A DNA stretch of 41,729 nt from Acidimicrobiaceae bacterium (GCA_024641655.1 JAHECR010000016.1:35301-77029); one strand, 5' to 3'; counted from the first letter of the stretch, positions 17,427-26,207 are shown. The notes: generated by a model not told the origin, from the letters alone. Made by a program: numbers and translations.

Positions 17427-17610
17427 GTCGCCCGGGTGGGGCGAACAGGTGGGTGACCCGGTTTGGTGGGTTCGTGGTGGGCGTCGCCCGGTGGGGCGAA
17501 CAGGTGGGTGACCCGGTTTGGTGGGTTCGTGGTGGGCGTCGCCCGGTGGGGCGAACAGGTGGGTGACCCGGTTTGGTGGGTTCGTGGTGGGCGTCGCCCG
17601 GTGGGGCGAC
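17427..17610 (+). repeat. 55-bp direct tandem repeat, about 3.3 copies, upstream of alaS
   Basis: Copies begin with GTCGCCCG at 17427, 17483, 17538 and 17593. The last three are exactly 55 bp apart; the first is 56 bp because of one extra G. The fourth copy is partial and ends at 17610. The copies are otherwise identical. Each includes a GTCGCCC/GGGCGA hairpin with a 4-nt loop, extended to a perfect 7-bp stem in the last copy (17593-17610). There are no variable spacers, so it is not a CRISPR array. It fills most of the 214-bp gap before alaS, ending 11 bp before the putative alaS -10 element. Confidence 0.95.
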
Positions 17611-17620
17611 AACGAACCAG

Positions 17621-17626
17621 TATCCT
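17621..17626 (+). promoter_or_regulatory. Candidate -10 element for alaS
   Basis: TATCCT lies 9 bp before the alaS ATG at 17636 and directly after the tandem repeat. Transcription would start within a few bases of the ATG, so the mRNA may be leaderless. No -35 element is recognisable. Confidence 0.4.
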
Positions 17627-17635
17627 CGGTGCACC

Positions 17636-20206
17636 ATGGATGCGCAGGAGCTACGCCAGAAGTTCATCGGCTTCTTCGAAGCGCGGGACCACACCGTGGT
17701 TCCGTCGGCGAGCCTGATTCCCCACGATCCGACGTTGCTGTTCACCAACGCCGGGATGGTGCCGTTCAAGCCCTACTTCGTCGGGGAGGAGCCGGCTCCC
17801 TATCCCCGTGCCACGACCGTGCAGAAGGTCGTGCGAGCCGGCGGCAAGCACAACGATCTCGACGAGGTGGGCCGAACCAGCCGCCATCTCACGTTCTTCG
17901 AGATGCTCGGCAACTTCAGTTTCGGCGACTACTTCAAGCGTGAGGCCATCCCCATGGCCTGGGAGTTCTTCACCGAAGTGCTCGAGCTCGACCCCGCCCG
18001 GCTGTGGGTCACGGTCCATCTCAGTGACGACGAGGCTTCAGAGATCTGGCGAGACGTCGTCGGGGTGCCCGAAGCGCGCATCCAGCGCCTCGACGAGGAC
18101 AACTGGTGGCGGATGGCCGACACGGGCCCCAACGGACCGTGTTCGGAGATCTTCTGGGACAAGGGACCCGCGTACGGGCCCGAAGGCGGTCCCGCGAACC
18201 CCGATGCCGACGAGCGCTACGTCGAGATCTGGAACCTCGTGTTCATGCAGTTCGACCAGCAGCCCGATGGCACCCAGGTGCCGTTGCCCAAGCCGTCCAT
18301 CGACACCGGTGCCGGTCTGGAAAGGGTTCTCGCGGTGGTGCAGGGTGTCGACGCAGTGTGGGGCACCGATGAGTTCGTGAAGTTGCTCGACCGCGTGGGG
18401 GAGATCACCGGGATCACCGACCGGAGCGACCCGAAGACCGTCGTATCGATGCAGATCCTCGCCGATCACGCCCGTTCGACGACATTCCTGGTCAGCGACG
18501 GCGTGATCCCCAGCAACGAGGAACGTGGGTACGTGCTACGCCGCATCGTGCGCCGCGCCGTACGCCACGCCCACATTCTCGGCGTGACCAGGCCGGTGAT
18601 GGCATCGCTGGTGGCCGCAGTCGTGGAGGTGATGGGTGGTGCATACGCGGAGCTCGTCGCGAACGAGTCGTCGATCGCCGACACCCTCACGCGCGAAGAG
18701 GAGGCGTTCCGGCGCACGCTCGAGTCCGGCTCCGTGATCCTCGAGGACGCCCTCGACGCGCTCGGCCCCGACGAGCCCCTCGCCGGCGAGGTGGCCTTCC
18801 GTCTGCACGACACCTACGGATTCCCGCTGGAGCTGACCCAGGAGATCACCGCTGAACGCGGCGTCGCGGTCGATGTGGCCGGCTTCGACGCGGCGATGGC
18901 CGAGCAGCGCAACAGGGCGAAGGCCGATCACGCGGCGCGCACGGCCACGCACGTGGATCTGAGCGCATTTCTCGCGGTCGCCGACCGGCACGGGCCGACC
19001 ACTTTCGTCGGACGCGACCAGGCCGAGTGCCGGGCCGAGGTGCTGCTCGTCACCGACGACTCGATCGTGTTGGACCGCTCGCCGTTCTATGCCGAGTCCG
19101 GAGGCCAGGTCGGTGATCGGGGGACCATCACCGGACCCAACGGGTCGGTGGTGGTCACCGACACCGTCTTCGGCGTTCCGGGCCAGCACCGGCACCTCTT
19201 CGAGCGCCTCGAGGGACGCGTCGAGGTGGGCGACACCGTCGACGCTGCGATCGACGTCATTCGCCGTGCCGCCATCGCTCGCAATCACACCGGCACCCAC
19301 CTGCTGCACTGGGCCATGCGCACGGTGCTCGGTGACCACGTCAGGCAGCAGGGCTCCTTCGTCGGACCTGACCGCCTGCGTTTCGACTTCAGTCACTATC
19401 AGGCGCTCACCGACGACGAGATCGCGCGCATCGAGGACCTCGCCAACGCCGAGGTGTTCTCCGGCGCGGCCGTCGAACACTTCGAGACGTCCATGGACGA
19501 GGCCCGTAGTCTCGGGGCGATGGCCTTCTTCGGCGACAAGTACGGCGATCGCGTACGCGTCCTGCGCGCCGGTGATCACTCGATCGAGTTGTGTGGTGGC
19601 ACCCACGTCCACGCGCTGAGCGAGATAGGGCCGCTGAAGATCGTCAGTGAAGGGTCCATCGGCTCCAACATCCGCCGCATCGAGGCGGTTTCCGGCGGCG
19701 CGTCGATCGAACTCCTGCGTGTCGAGCAGGCGGTCGTGGGTGAGGCCGCCGGTCTTCTCGGGGTTCCGACGGGCAGCATGCTCGACGGCCTCCGGAGACG
19801 ACTGCGGGAGATGGACGAGCTCCAGAGCGAGGTCAAGGCGCTCCGGGCTGCCGTGGTCCTGGGACGTTCCGGCGAGCTTGCCGACCAGGCGGTCGATGGT
19901 GTCGTGATCGCCCGCGTCGACGGGATGAGCCGCGACGACCTGCGCGAGGTTGCGATGCGCCTGCGGGGTCACGACCGCGTGCGAGCCGTTGTGCTGGGGG
20001 CCGCCCTCGACGGGGGTGGAGCGGCGTTGGTCGCCGCCGTGGTGGACGGTTCCGGGTTCAATGCCGCCGCGCTCATTGCCGAAGGAGCGAAGGCGATCAA
20101 AGGCGGTGGTGGCCGTGGTGACGACTTCGCCATGGCCGGAGGCAAGGACGCTGCTGCGCTCGACGATGCCCTCGACCTCGCCCGTGCCGCCGCGGGCATC
20201 GCCTGA
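17636..20206 (+). CDS. alaS: Alanyl-tRNA synthetase
   Basis: AlaS charges tRNA-Ala and edits Ser/Gly mischarging. The frame is open upstream through the tandem repeat, but ATG 17636 (MDAQELRQKFIGFFEARDHT) is the conserved start and gives 856 residues. Visible blocks are the aminoacylation core (RHLTFFEMLGNFSFGDYFK, DTGPNGPCSEI), the editing domain with NHTGTHLLHWAMR and CGGTHV metal motifs, and a C-terminal DHHA1-type domain ending in KGGGGRGDDFAMAGGKD. It leads a run of closely spaced genes to the prepilin peptidase gene. Confidence 0.96.
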   Translation: MDAQELRQKFIGFFEARDHTVVPSASLIPHDPTLLFTNAGMVPFKPYFVGEEPAPYPRATTVQKVVRAGGKHNDLDEVGRTSRHLTFFEMLGNFSFGDYFKREAIPMAWEFFTEVLELDPARLWVTVHLSDDEASEIWRDVVGVPEARIQRLDEDNWWRMADTGPNGPCSEIFWDKGPAYGPEGGPANPDADERYVEIWNLVFMQFDQQPDGTQVPLPKPSIDTGAGLERVLAVVQGVDAVWGTDEFVKLLDRVGEITGITDRSDPKTVVSMQILADHARSTTFLVSDGVIPSNEERGYVLRRIVRRAVRHAHILGVTRPVMASLVAAVVEVMGGAYAELVANESSIADTLTREEEAFRRTLESGSVILEDALDALGPDEPLAGEVAFRLHDTYGFPLELTQEITAERGVAVDVAGFDAAMAEQRNRAKADHAARTATHVDLSAFLAVADRHGPTTFVGRDQAECRAEVLLVTDDSIVLDRSPFYAESGGQVGDRGTITGPNGSVVVTDTVFGVPGQHRHLFERLEGRVEVGDTVDAAIDVIRRAAIARNHTGTHLLHWAMRTVLGDHVRQQGSFVGPDRLRFDFSHYQALTDDEIARIEDLANAEVFSGAAVEHFETSMDEARSLGAMAFFGDKYGDRVRVLRAGDHSIELCGGTHVHALSEIGPLKIVSEGSIGSNIRRIEAVSGGASIELLRVEQAVVGEAAGLLGVPTGSMLDGLRRRLREMDELQSEVKALRAAVVLGRSGELADQAVDGVVIARVDGMSRDDLREVAMRLRGHDRVRAVVLGAALDGGGAALVAAVVDGSGFNAAALIAEGAKAIKGGGGRGDDFAMAGGKDAAALDDALDLARAAAGIA

Positions 20207-20210
20207 AGCG

Positions 20211-20669
20211 TTGCGCGTCCTCGCTGTCGATCTCGGGAGCAAGCGCATCGGCATCGCGCTGAGCGATGCGGGAGGCGTCTTGGCGACCCCGCACTCGGTC
20301 ATCCGCAGGGGCCGCACCCGAGCACAGGACCACGCGGCCATCGCTGCGATCGCACGTGAATGGGACGTCGGTTGCATCGTCGTGGGCTTGCCGCTGTCGC
20401 TCGACGGGTCTCATGGCCATGCGGCCAAAGCAGCACTGCGCGAGGCGCGTGAGCTGGGTGTCGTCACAGGGGTGCAGGTCGAGACCTACGATGAGCGTCT
20501 GACGACCGTCAGTGCCCACCAGATCCTGCGCGAGCAGGGCGTCGGTGGTCCAGGCCGCCGAGAAGTGGTCGACAAGGTCGCCGCCGCCGTGCTGCTGCAG
20601 GCATGGCTCGATGGCCACAATCAGGAAGACGATCCGGGGCCCGCAACGTCGCTGCCCGAGAGCCCATGA
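20211..20669 (+). CDS. ruvX: RuvX/YqgF Holliday-junction-resolvase-like RNase
   Basis: YqgF proteins are RNase-H-like nucleases implicated in 16S rRNA processing. The 152-residue product starts at TTG 20211 (MRVLAVDLGSKRIGIALSD), matching the family's usual first strand, 4 bp after the alaS stop. GTG 20184 is an in-frame alternative that would overlap alaS by 23 bp. Acidic active-site positions are visible in AVDLGSKR, YDERLTT and EVVDKVAAAVLLQAWLD. The stop overlaps mltG as ATGA. The family is sure; the start is not. Confidence 0.88.
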   Translation: MRVLAVDLGSKRIGIALSDAGGVLATPHSVIRRGRTRAQDHAAIAAIAREWDVGCIVVGLPLSLDGSHGHAAKAALREARELGVVTGVQVETYDERLTTVSAHQILREQGVGGPGRREVVDKVAAAVLLQAWLDGHNQEDDPGPATSLPESP

Positions 20670-21949
20670 CGACACACGACGATCTCGACCATGTCCCCGG
20701 CGACGAGCCGTTGCGCTCGGCCCGTTCGCCCTATCCCGACGAGCCCGCGCCTTTCGCGTTCGGTGACGACGGGGGTTCGATGGACGACCTGGGGCCCTTC
20801 GAGTTCGACGATGCGCCTCCACCGCCGCGTGACCTGCCGCCGTGGTACGAGGACGAGTACTACGACGACGAGGAGTGGGATCGGCTGCCTCGGCGCACGA
20901 GCACGACGTTTCGCGTCGTCGCGTTCTGCAGCGTGTTGCTCGTCCTCCTGCTCATCGCCTACTCGCAGGCCCGTGGCTGGGTCGACAACCAGCTCGATCC
21001 GCCGGGTGAGGCCGGCGAGGAGTTGACCATCGAGATCCCCCAAGGAGCGACCACCAACGACATCGCGCGCATCCTCGGTGACAACGGTGTCGTGGCCAAC
21101 AGCACGGTCTTTCGTTACTACCTGCGGTTCAAGGACGCGCCGGACTTCCAAGCGGGGACCTACACATTCCAGAAGAACAGCGCCGTCTGGGACGTGCGCT
21201 CGGTGCTCGAGGCGGGACCGGCCGCCGTGCTCGACACTCGAGTCTTCGTCACCGTGCCCGAGGGCTTCACGATCGCGGAGATCCGGGCGACACTGCTCGA
21301 CGACCTGCCTTTGTTCGACCCCGACCAGCTCGACGCCGCGCTGGCGGCGGCAGATCCCCCGAGAGTGTTCGCCGACCAGCCGCTCGCCAACCTCGAGGGC
21401 GTGTTGTTCCCCGAGACCTATGACGTCGACGAGGCAACTGCGGCCAACGAGCAGGCGTTCATCGACCGCATGATCGCCCAGTTCGACATCGTCGCCACCG
21501 AGACCGGCCTTACGACACCACCCGAGGAGCTCGGCCTCACGCCATACCAGGTGCTCATCGTGGCCTCCCTGATCGAGGAGGAGGCAAAAGTCGACGGCGA
21601 CCGCGCCAAGATCGCACGCGTGATCTACAACCGACTCGAGCAGGGCATGAACCTCGGCATCGACGCAACGGTGGTCTACGCGCTCGGAGGTGACCGCGAG
21701 CTGTCGGCCGAGGACCTCCAGGTCGACTCGCCGTACAACACCCGCCGGTACCCGGGTCTGCCCCCGACGCCGATCGCCGCCCCGGGCCGAAAGTCCATCG
21801 AAGCTGCGCTCAATCCCGAGCCCGGCGAATGGCTCTACTACGTGCTCACCGACGAGAACGGACCCGGGACCCACACGTTCGCGGTGACCGACGCCGAGTT
21901 CCAGGCAGCGGTTCAAGTCTGCATCGAACGCGACCTCGGCTGTGGTTGA
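20666..21949 (+). CDS. mltG: Endolytic murein transglycosylase MltG (YceG-like)
   Basis: MltG cuts nascent peptidoglycan strands at the outer face of the membrane. The 427-residue product has a long acidic, Pro-rich cytoplasmic N-terminus (about residues 1-77), one membrane segment (about 82-99), a LysM-like subdomain (TIEIPQGATTNDIARIL), and the catalytic domain with LEGVLFPETY, VASLIEEEAKV (catalytic Glu near residue 304) and SPYNTRRYPGLPPTPI. The ATG at 20666 overlaps the ruvX stop by 4 bp. It shares the operon with shikimate genes, a common actinobacterial order. Confidence 0.93.
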   Translation: MTTHDDLDHVPGDEPLRSARSPYPDEPAPFAFGDDGGSMDDLGPFEFDDAPPPPRDLPPWYEDEYYDDEEWDRLPRRTSTTFRVVAFCSVLLVLLLIAYSQARGWVDNQLDPPGEAGEELTIEIPQGATTNDIARILGDNGVVANSTVFRYYLRFKDAPDFQAGTYTFQKNSAVWDVRSVLEAGPAAVLDTRVFVTVPEGFTIAEIRATLLDDLPLFDPDQLDAALAAADPPRVFADQPLANLEGVLFPETYDVDEATAANEQAFIDRMIAQFDIVATETGLTTPPEELGLTPYQVLIVASLIEEEAKVDGDRAKIARVIYNRLEQGMNLGIDATVVYALGGDRELSAEDLQVDSPYNTRRYPGLPPTPIAAPGRKSIEAALNPEPGEWLYYVLTDENGPGTHTFAVTDAEFQAAVQVCIERDLGCG

Positions 21950-22814
21950 CCCGGACAGGCTGAGCGGATCGACGCGCATCGCTGCGGTGATCGGCCACCC
22001 GGTGGCGCATTCGCTGTCGCCGGCGATCCACAACGCAGCCTTCGCCGCAGCGGGTCTCGACTGGGTGTACGGCGCGTTCGACGTGGCTCCCGGCGACGCC
22101 GAACGCGCCGTCACCGCGATGCGTGTGCTCGGGCTCGGCGGGTTGTCGGTCACGATGCCCCACAAAGACGGCGTCGCCGGCGCCGTCGACGTCCTTTCGG
22201 CGACAGCGCAGCGACTCGGTGCGGTCAACTGCATTGCATGGGACGGGACGCGCCTCGTCGGTCACAACACCGATGGCGGCGGTCTGGTCGACGCGCTCGA
22301 GGTCGAGATCGGTGCCGGCATCGAGGGGCGTCGCTGTCTCGTGCTCGGGGCCGGTGGAGCGGCGCGGTCGGTGTGTCTGGCCCTGGGGGCCGCGGGCGCA
22401 GCCGATGTCGCAGTTGCGAACCGGACACCGGCGCGAGCGGCAATCGCCGCAGAACTCGCGGGTGCGCACGGACGGGTGGTCATGGTCGACGATGCCCTGT
22501 CGGTTGCCGACGCCGACGTCGTCGTCAACGCGACCTCGGTTGGGATGGCCGGCACCGACGGAGCCGGCGCGATCCCCGTCGACGTCGGACAGCTCCGCAG
22601 TGGCCAGGTCGTGGTCGACCTCGTCTACCACCCCGTCGAAACGGCGCTGCTCGCAGCAGCGCGGGCAGTCGGCGCCCACGCGGTCAACGGTGTGGGGATG
22701 CTCGTCCACCAGGCGGCGCGCCAGTTCCGTCTCTGGACCGGCGTCGATGCCCCGATCGCGGCGATGACCGATGCAGCGAACCAGGCCATTTCCCAGGAGA
22801 GCGAGATCCCATGA
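21942..22814 (+). CDS. aroE: Shikimate dehydrogenase
   Basis: AroE reduces 3-dehydroshikimate to shikimate with NADPH. The 290-residue product starts at GTG 21942, overlapping mltG by 8 bp. The substrate domain shows GHPVAHSLSPAIHNAAF and the catalytic Lys in LSVTMPHK, with the partner Asp in GHNTDGGG. The nucleotide domain has LVLGAGGAARSV and NRTPARA. NATSVGM and VNGVGMLVHQA complete the set. It is translationally linked to the next gene (ATGA). Confidence 0.94.
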   Translation: MVDPDRLSGSTRIAAVIGHPVAHSLSPAIHNAAFAAAGLDWVYGAFDVAPGDAERAVTAMRVLGLGGLSVTMPHKDGVAGAVDVLSATAQRLGAVNCIAWDGTRLVGHNTDGGGLVDALEVEIGAGIEGRRCLVLGAGGAARSVCLALGAAGAADVAVANRTPARAAIAAELAGAHGRVVMVDDALSVADADVVVNATSVGMAGTDGAGAIPVDVGQLRSGQVVVDLVYHPVETALLAAARAVGAHAVNGVGMLVHQAARQFRLWTGVDAPIAAMTDAANQAISQESEIP

Positions 22815-23512
22815 GCGACGTCGTGTTCATCGCCCTGGCCGTGCTCCTCGGCTTTGCCGCAGGCAGGCAGCTCAGGCCGTTGCTCGTTCCCTACGACATT
22901 GTCATCCCTCGACGGCTCCCCATCCCCGAGCTTGCATGCGGAGTCCTCTTCGGGCTCGCGACCCACACCTACTCGCAGTCATGGCGGGCCATACCCGTCC
23001 TGGTCCTGGTGGTCACCTGTGTCGCGCTCGCGATCGTCGACTTCGTGAAGTACCGCCTGCCCAACGCGTTGTTGTTCCCCGGCTTGGTGGCCTCGGTGGC
23101 GCTCATCGTCGTCGGCGAGGCCATCGAGGGCCATGGGGGGCGGGCTGCGGGCGTGGCGGTCGGTGCGCTGCTGTACAGCGCGGTGCTGTTCGTGCTCTAC
23201 CTCGTGAACCCCGCCGGTCTCGGATTCGGCGATGTGAAGCTGGCGCTGCTTCTCGGTGCCTTCCTCGGCTGGGTCGCCGACGGGCGGCTCGCGGCGGTCC
23301 AGGCGGTGATGCTGGGGCTCCTCATCGGCTCGGCGCTCGGTGTCGTCTTGGGCGTCGGGCGCCTGGTCGCCGTGCGGCTGGGCCGACGGTTCCTGCCCGA
23401 CCCGCTGGTGCAGGACGGTGGGGCGTGGCACAAGACGACATTCCCCTTCGGCCCGCCCTTGATGGTCGCGACGATCGTCATCGTCATGTGGCCGTCCACG
23501 TTCGTCGGCTGA
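22811..23512 (+). CDS. Prepilin peptidase (A24 family, type IV leader peptidase)
   Basis: The 233-residue integral membrane product has about six hydrophobic segments and the two aspartates of the A24 peptidase family: one in IVDFVKYRLPN and one in GFGDVKLALLLGAFLG (the GxGD motif). The N-terminal cysteine-rich methylase domain of long PilD enzymes is absent, as in TadV/short-form peptidases. It would process type IV or Flp-type prepilins; no pilin genes are in the window. Its place in a shikimate gene run is typical for Actinomycetota. The start ATG 22811 overlaps the aroE stop. Confidence 0.9.
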   Translation: MSDVVFIALAVLLGFAAGRQLRPLLVPYDIVIPRRLPIPELACGVLFGLATHTYSQSWRAIPVLVLVVTCVALAIVDFVKYRLPNALLFPGLVASVALIVVGEAIEGHGGRAAGVAVGALLYSAVLFVLYLVNPAGLGFGDVKLALLLGAFLGWVADGRLAAVQAVMLGLLIGSALGVVLGVGRLVAVRLGRRFLPDPLVQDGGAWHKTTFPFGPPLMVATIVIVMWPSTFVG

Positions 23513-23528
23513 CCCCGTTGACCACCGG

Positions 23529-23534
23529 TACGCT
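23529..23534 (+). promoter_or_regulatory. Candidate -10 element for the aroB leader ORF and aroB
   Basis: TACGCT in the sequence CCGGTACGCTGATG lies 6 bp before the ATG at 23541. It would start a new, leaderless transcript for aroB-aroQ-pepP. No -35 element is seen. Confidence 0.35.
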
Positions 23535-23540
23535 GATGTG

Positions 23541-23582
23541 ATGGCATCCACCCCGTGCTCGCTCCCCGCGGGCCTGTCGTGA
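23541..23582 (+). CDS. Possible 13-codon leader ORF coupled to aroB
   Basis: ATG 23541 opens a 13-residue frame (MASTPCSLPAGLS) whose TGA overlaps the aroB GTG at 23579 in a GTGA junction. This is the geometry used for translational coupling elsewhere in this window. It sits directly after a TACGCT hexamer, so it could be translated from a leaderless message. It has no recognisable amino-acid attenuation pattern. It may instead be a chance short frame. Confidence 0.35.
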   Translation: MASTPCSLPAGLS

Positions 23583-24586
23583 CCCGGTCCGTCGTCGAGG
23601 TCGCGCTGGGCGAGCGGTCCTATCCGGTGATCGTCGGAGCAGGTGTCTCCGCCGAGCTCGCCGCCGTGGTGCCGCCCGGGGCCAAACGGGTCGCGATCGT
23701 GACCCAGCACGACATCCCCGTCACGGTCAACCCGGGCCTGGAGCATCGCCGGTTCGTCATCGGTGACGGTGAGCAGGCCAAGTCCCTGGTCACGGTCGGA
23801 CACCTGTGCAGCCAGTGGGCCCAGTGGGGTCTGACCAGGGCCGATGCCGTGGTCGCCGTTGGGGGAGGCATGGTGACCGACGTCGCCGGGTTCGCGGCAT
23901 CGGTGTATCACCGGGGCATCTCGGTGGTCTATGTGTCGACCACCTTGCTCGGCATGATCGACGCCGCCGTCGGCGGCAAGACCGGCGTCAACCTGCCCGA
24001 AGGCAAGAACCTCGTCGGGGCCTTCTGGCAACCGAGCGCGGTCCTGTGTGACACCGACACGTTGGCCACGCTGCCCCCGCGCGAATGGAAGTGCGGTTAT
24101 GGCGAGATGGCCAAGTACCACTTCCTCGGCGGCGGGGATCTCCACGCGCTGGACCTCGAGGACAAGATCGCGCGATGCGTCGCGCTCAAGGCCGCAGTGG
24201 TCGCTGACGACGAACGCGAGGGTGCGGGCCGGGCCGTCCTCAACTACGGCCACACCCTCGCCCACGCGATCGAGATCGCGGGAGCGTTCGACCTTCGCCA
24301 CGGCGAGTGCGTCGCCATAGGGCTCCGCTACGCCGCAGAAGTCGCCTACCGCCTCGGTCGCATCGATGCCGCCCGCGTCGCCGAGCACGAAGCCGTCCTG
24401 GCGCGCTACGAACTCGCATGGACGCTGCCTGCTCGATTGCGGACCGACGAGCTGGTCGACCTCTTCTCGCGTGACAAGAAAGCCATCGATGGTGTCACCC
24501 TGGTGCTCGACGGGCCCCGGGGAGTCGAGTCGGTCCGCATCGACGACACCACGATGCTGGCAGAGGCAATGGAGGCCGTCCGATGA
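23579..24586 (+). CDS. aroB: 3-dehydroquinate synthase
   Basis: AroB converts DAHP to 3-dehydroquinate, the second step of the shikimate pathway, using NAD and a metal ion. The start is taken as GTG 23579 (MTRSVVEVALGERSYPVIVG; 335 residues) because it matches the usual N-terminus and the GTGA junction; GTG 23555 would add 8 residues. The NAD-binding and catalytic block is clear: VAVGGGMVTDVAGFAASVYHRG, STTLLGMIDAAVGGKTGVN, and the metal ligands in CGYGEMAKYH and NYGHTLAHAIE. It overlaps aroQ as ATGA. Confidence 0.94.
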   Translation: MTRSVVEVALGERSYPVIVGAGVSAELAAVVPPGAKRVAIVTQHDIPVTVNPGLEHRRFVIGDGEQAKSLVTVGHLCSQWAQWGLTRADAVVAVGGGMVTDVAGFAASVYHRGISVVYVSTTLLGMIDAAVGGKTGVNLPEGKNLVGAFWQPSAVLCDTDTLATLPPREWKCGYGEMAKYHFLGGGDLHALDLEDKIARCVALKAAVVADDEREGAGRAVLNYGHTLAHAIEIAGAFDLRHGECVAIGLRYAAEVAYRLGRIDAARVAEHEAVLARYELAWTLPARLRTDELVDLFSRDKKAIDGVTLVLDGPRGVESVRIDDTTMLAEAMEAVR

Positions 24587-25023
24587 GCGCCACGATCCTG
24601 CTCCTGTCGGGGCCCAATCTCAACCTCCTCGGTGAGCGGGAACCAGCGGTCTACGGCACGGCGACGTTGACAGATCACGTCGCCACCGCGTCCGAGGCCG
24701 CAGCGCTCCACGGGCTCTCGGTCGTGCACTTCCAGTCCAACCACGAGGGCGATCTCGTCGACGCCATACAGGCTGCACGCGGCACCCATGGCGCCATCAT
24801 CATCAATCCGGGCGCGCTCACCCACTACGCGTGGGCCATCCATGACGCGTTGGCGGCATTCGACGGGCCCATCGTCGAGCTACATCTGTCGAACCCAAAC
24901 GCCCGCGAACCCTGGCGCCACCTGTCGGTGGTGGCACCCGTGGCCACGGGCTCGATCGTGGGGTTCGGTGGACACGGATACCGTCTCGCGGTCGAAGCGG
25001 TGGCGGCGGTGCTGGAGCGGTGA
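24583..25023 (+). CDS. aroQ: Type II 3-dehydroquinate dehydratase
   Basis: AroQ dehydrates 3-dehydroquinate to 3-dehydroshikimate. The 146-residue length fits the dodecameric type II enzyme. Key parts are LSGPNLNLLGEREPAVYG (catalytic Arg and Tyr), FQSNHEGDLVDAIQ, INPGALTHYAWAIHDAL and ELHLSNPNAREPWR with the conserved His. The common SNxHARE form of the last motif reads SNPNARE here. It overlaps aroB and the following peptidase gene at both ends by 4 bp. Confidence 0.94.
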   Translation: MSATILLLSGPNLNLLGEREPAVYGTATLTDHVATASEAAALHGLSVVHFQSNHEGDLVDAIQAARGTHGAIIINPGALTHYAWAIHDALAAFDGPIVELHLSNPNAREPWRHLSVVAPVATGSIVGFGGHGYRLAVEAVAAVLER

Positions 25024-26111
25024 TCGACCGCAGCGCGCTGGGAGCATTCGACATGCCGTCGCGTTTCCGACGCGTGCGAGGCGCGCTCGCACGTCAAGGG
25101 GTCGCCGGTCTCATCGTCACCGACCCGCCGAGCGTGCGATGGCTGACAGGGTTCACCGGCTCGAACGGGCTGCTCTTCGTCGACGCGGAGTCGGCCATCT
25201 TGATCACCGACGGGCGCTATGGGGACCAGGCGCCACAGGAGCTTGCCGCTGCAGGCGTCGACGCTGAGGTTCGGGTCACGAACGCGCCCGTGGACGAGCT
25301 GACGAGCTTGGTCTGTGGGCGCGAGGTCGCCGTCGAGGCCGACCACCTCACCTGGGCCGAGCACCGGAGTTACGCCACCGCGTTCGGGACCGCGCCTGTC
25401 GCCTTCGACACCGCGCTCGTGGCCCTGCGGGCGGTGAAGGACGGCGGCGAGCTCGACCGGGTTCGCGCGGCTGCGGCCATCACCGACGCGGCCCTGGCCG
25501 AGGTGGTGGGCACCTTGGCCGCCTCGACCGAACGGGAGGTCGCGCTCGCGCTCGATCACCTCGTCCGGACGTTCGGGGCCTCGGGGAACGCGTACGAGAC
25601 GATCGTCGCGTCCGGCCCCAACGCCGCGCTGCCCCACGCCCGTCCCACCGACCGCCGCCTCGGTCGCGGTGACCTCGTGATCATCGACGTGGGGTCGCTC
25701 TACGACGGGTACCGCAGCGACATGACCCGGACCTTCGTGATCGGCGAAGCGTCCGAGGAACACCAGCGGTGGCTCGACGTCGTCCTCGACGCCCAACGCG
25801 CCGGCGTGGCCGCGGCCAGGCCAGGGGTGGCGACGCGCGACGTGGACGCCGCATGTCGCGAGGTGATCGCCGCCGCAGGATGGGCCGATGCGTTCAACCA
25901 CGGAGCCGGACACGGCGTCGGACTCGACATCCACGAACGGCCTCGGGTCAGCAGTCGTACCGACGACGTGCTCGAAGCGGGGATGCTCGTCACCGTCGAG
26001 CCGGGGGTGTACTTCGCCGGGAGCGGAGGCGTGCGGTGGGAGGATCTCCATCTCGTCACGGCGACCGGGCTCGAGGCGCTCACCCACAGCCCCAAGGACC
26101 CGCTCGCGTAG
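25020..26111 (+). CDS. pepP: M24 family Xaa-Pro aminopeptidase
   Basis: The 363-residue product has the creatinase-like N-terminal domain (TDPPSVRWLTGFTGSNGLLFV) and the pita-bread M24 metallopeptidase domain. The five dimetal ligands are recognisable: the two Asp in IIDVGSLYDGYRSDMTRTF, the His in HGAGHGVGLDIHE, and the Glu residues in VTVEPGVYF and RWEDLHLV. It starts at GTG 25020, overlapping the aroQ stop. Proline-peptidase genes commonly precede efp in bacteria. The exact substrate preference (PepP versus PepQ type) cannot be told from sequence alone. Confidence 0.9.
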   Translation: MIDRSALGAFDMPSRFRRVRGALARQGVAGLIVTDPPSVRWLTGFTGSNGLLFVDAESAILITDGRYGDQAPQELAAAGVDAEVRVTNAPVDELTSLVCGREVAVEADHLTWAEHRSYATAFGTAPVAFDTALVALRAVKDGGELDRVRAAAAITDAALAEVVGTLAASTEREVALALDHLVRTFGASGNAYETIVASGPNAALPHARPTDRRLGRGDLVIIDVGSLYDGYRSDMTRTFVIGEASEEHQRWLDVVLDAQRAGVAAARPGVATRDVDAACREVIAAAGWADAFNHGAGHGVGLDIHERPRVSSRTDDVLEAGMLVTVEPGVYFAGSGGVRWEDLHLVTATGLEALTHSPKDPLA

Positions 26112-26207
26112 GCGCCCGTCGGCGCTGGATCCTCGGTGGGCGGGCGGTCCGATCGGCTCGCCCCCCGTTCGGGTCTCTTCGTCGGCTGATCCGCTCGCGG
26201 GCCCCGC

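Noticed and set aside
17427..17610. CRISPR array
   Set aside because: The copies are contiguous with no variable spacers and no cas genes are near.
17463..17635. Longer alaS starts inside the repeat (17463, 17518, 17573)
   Set aside because: The 17463 and 17518 frames are not alaS; 17573 is in frame but adds a repeat-derived extension before the conserved MDAQELRQKF start.
17011..17769. Minus-strand frame across the tandem repeat encoding a Pro/Arg/Thr-rich repetitive protein
   Set aside because: The repetitive residues only translate the 55-bp DNA repeat, and the frame overlaps alaS and the two small genes.
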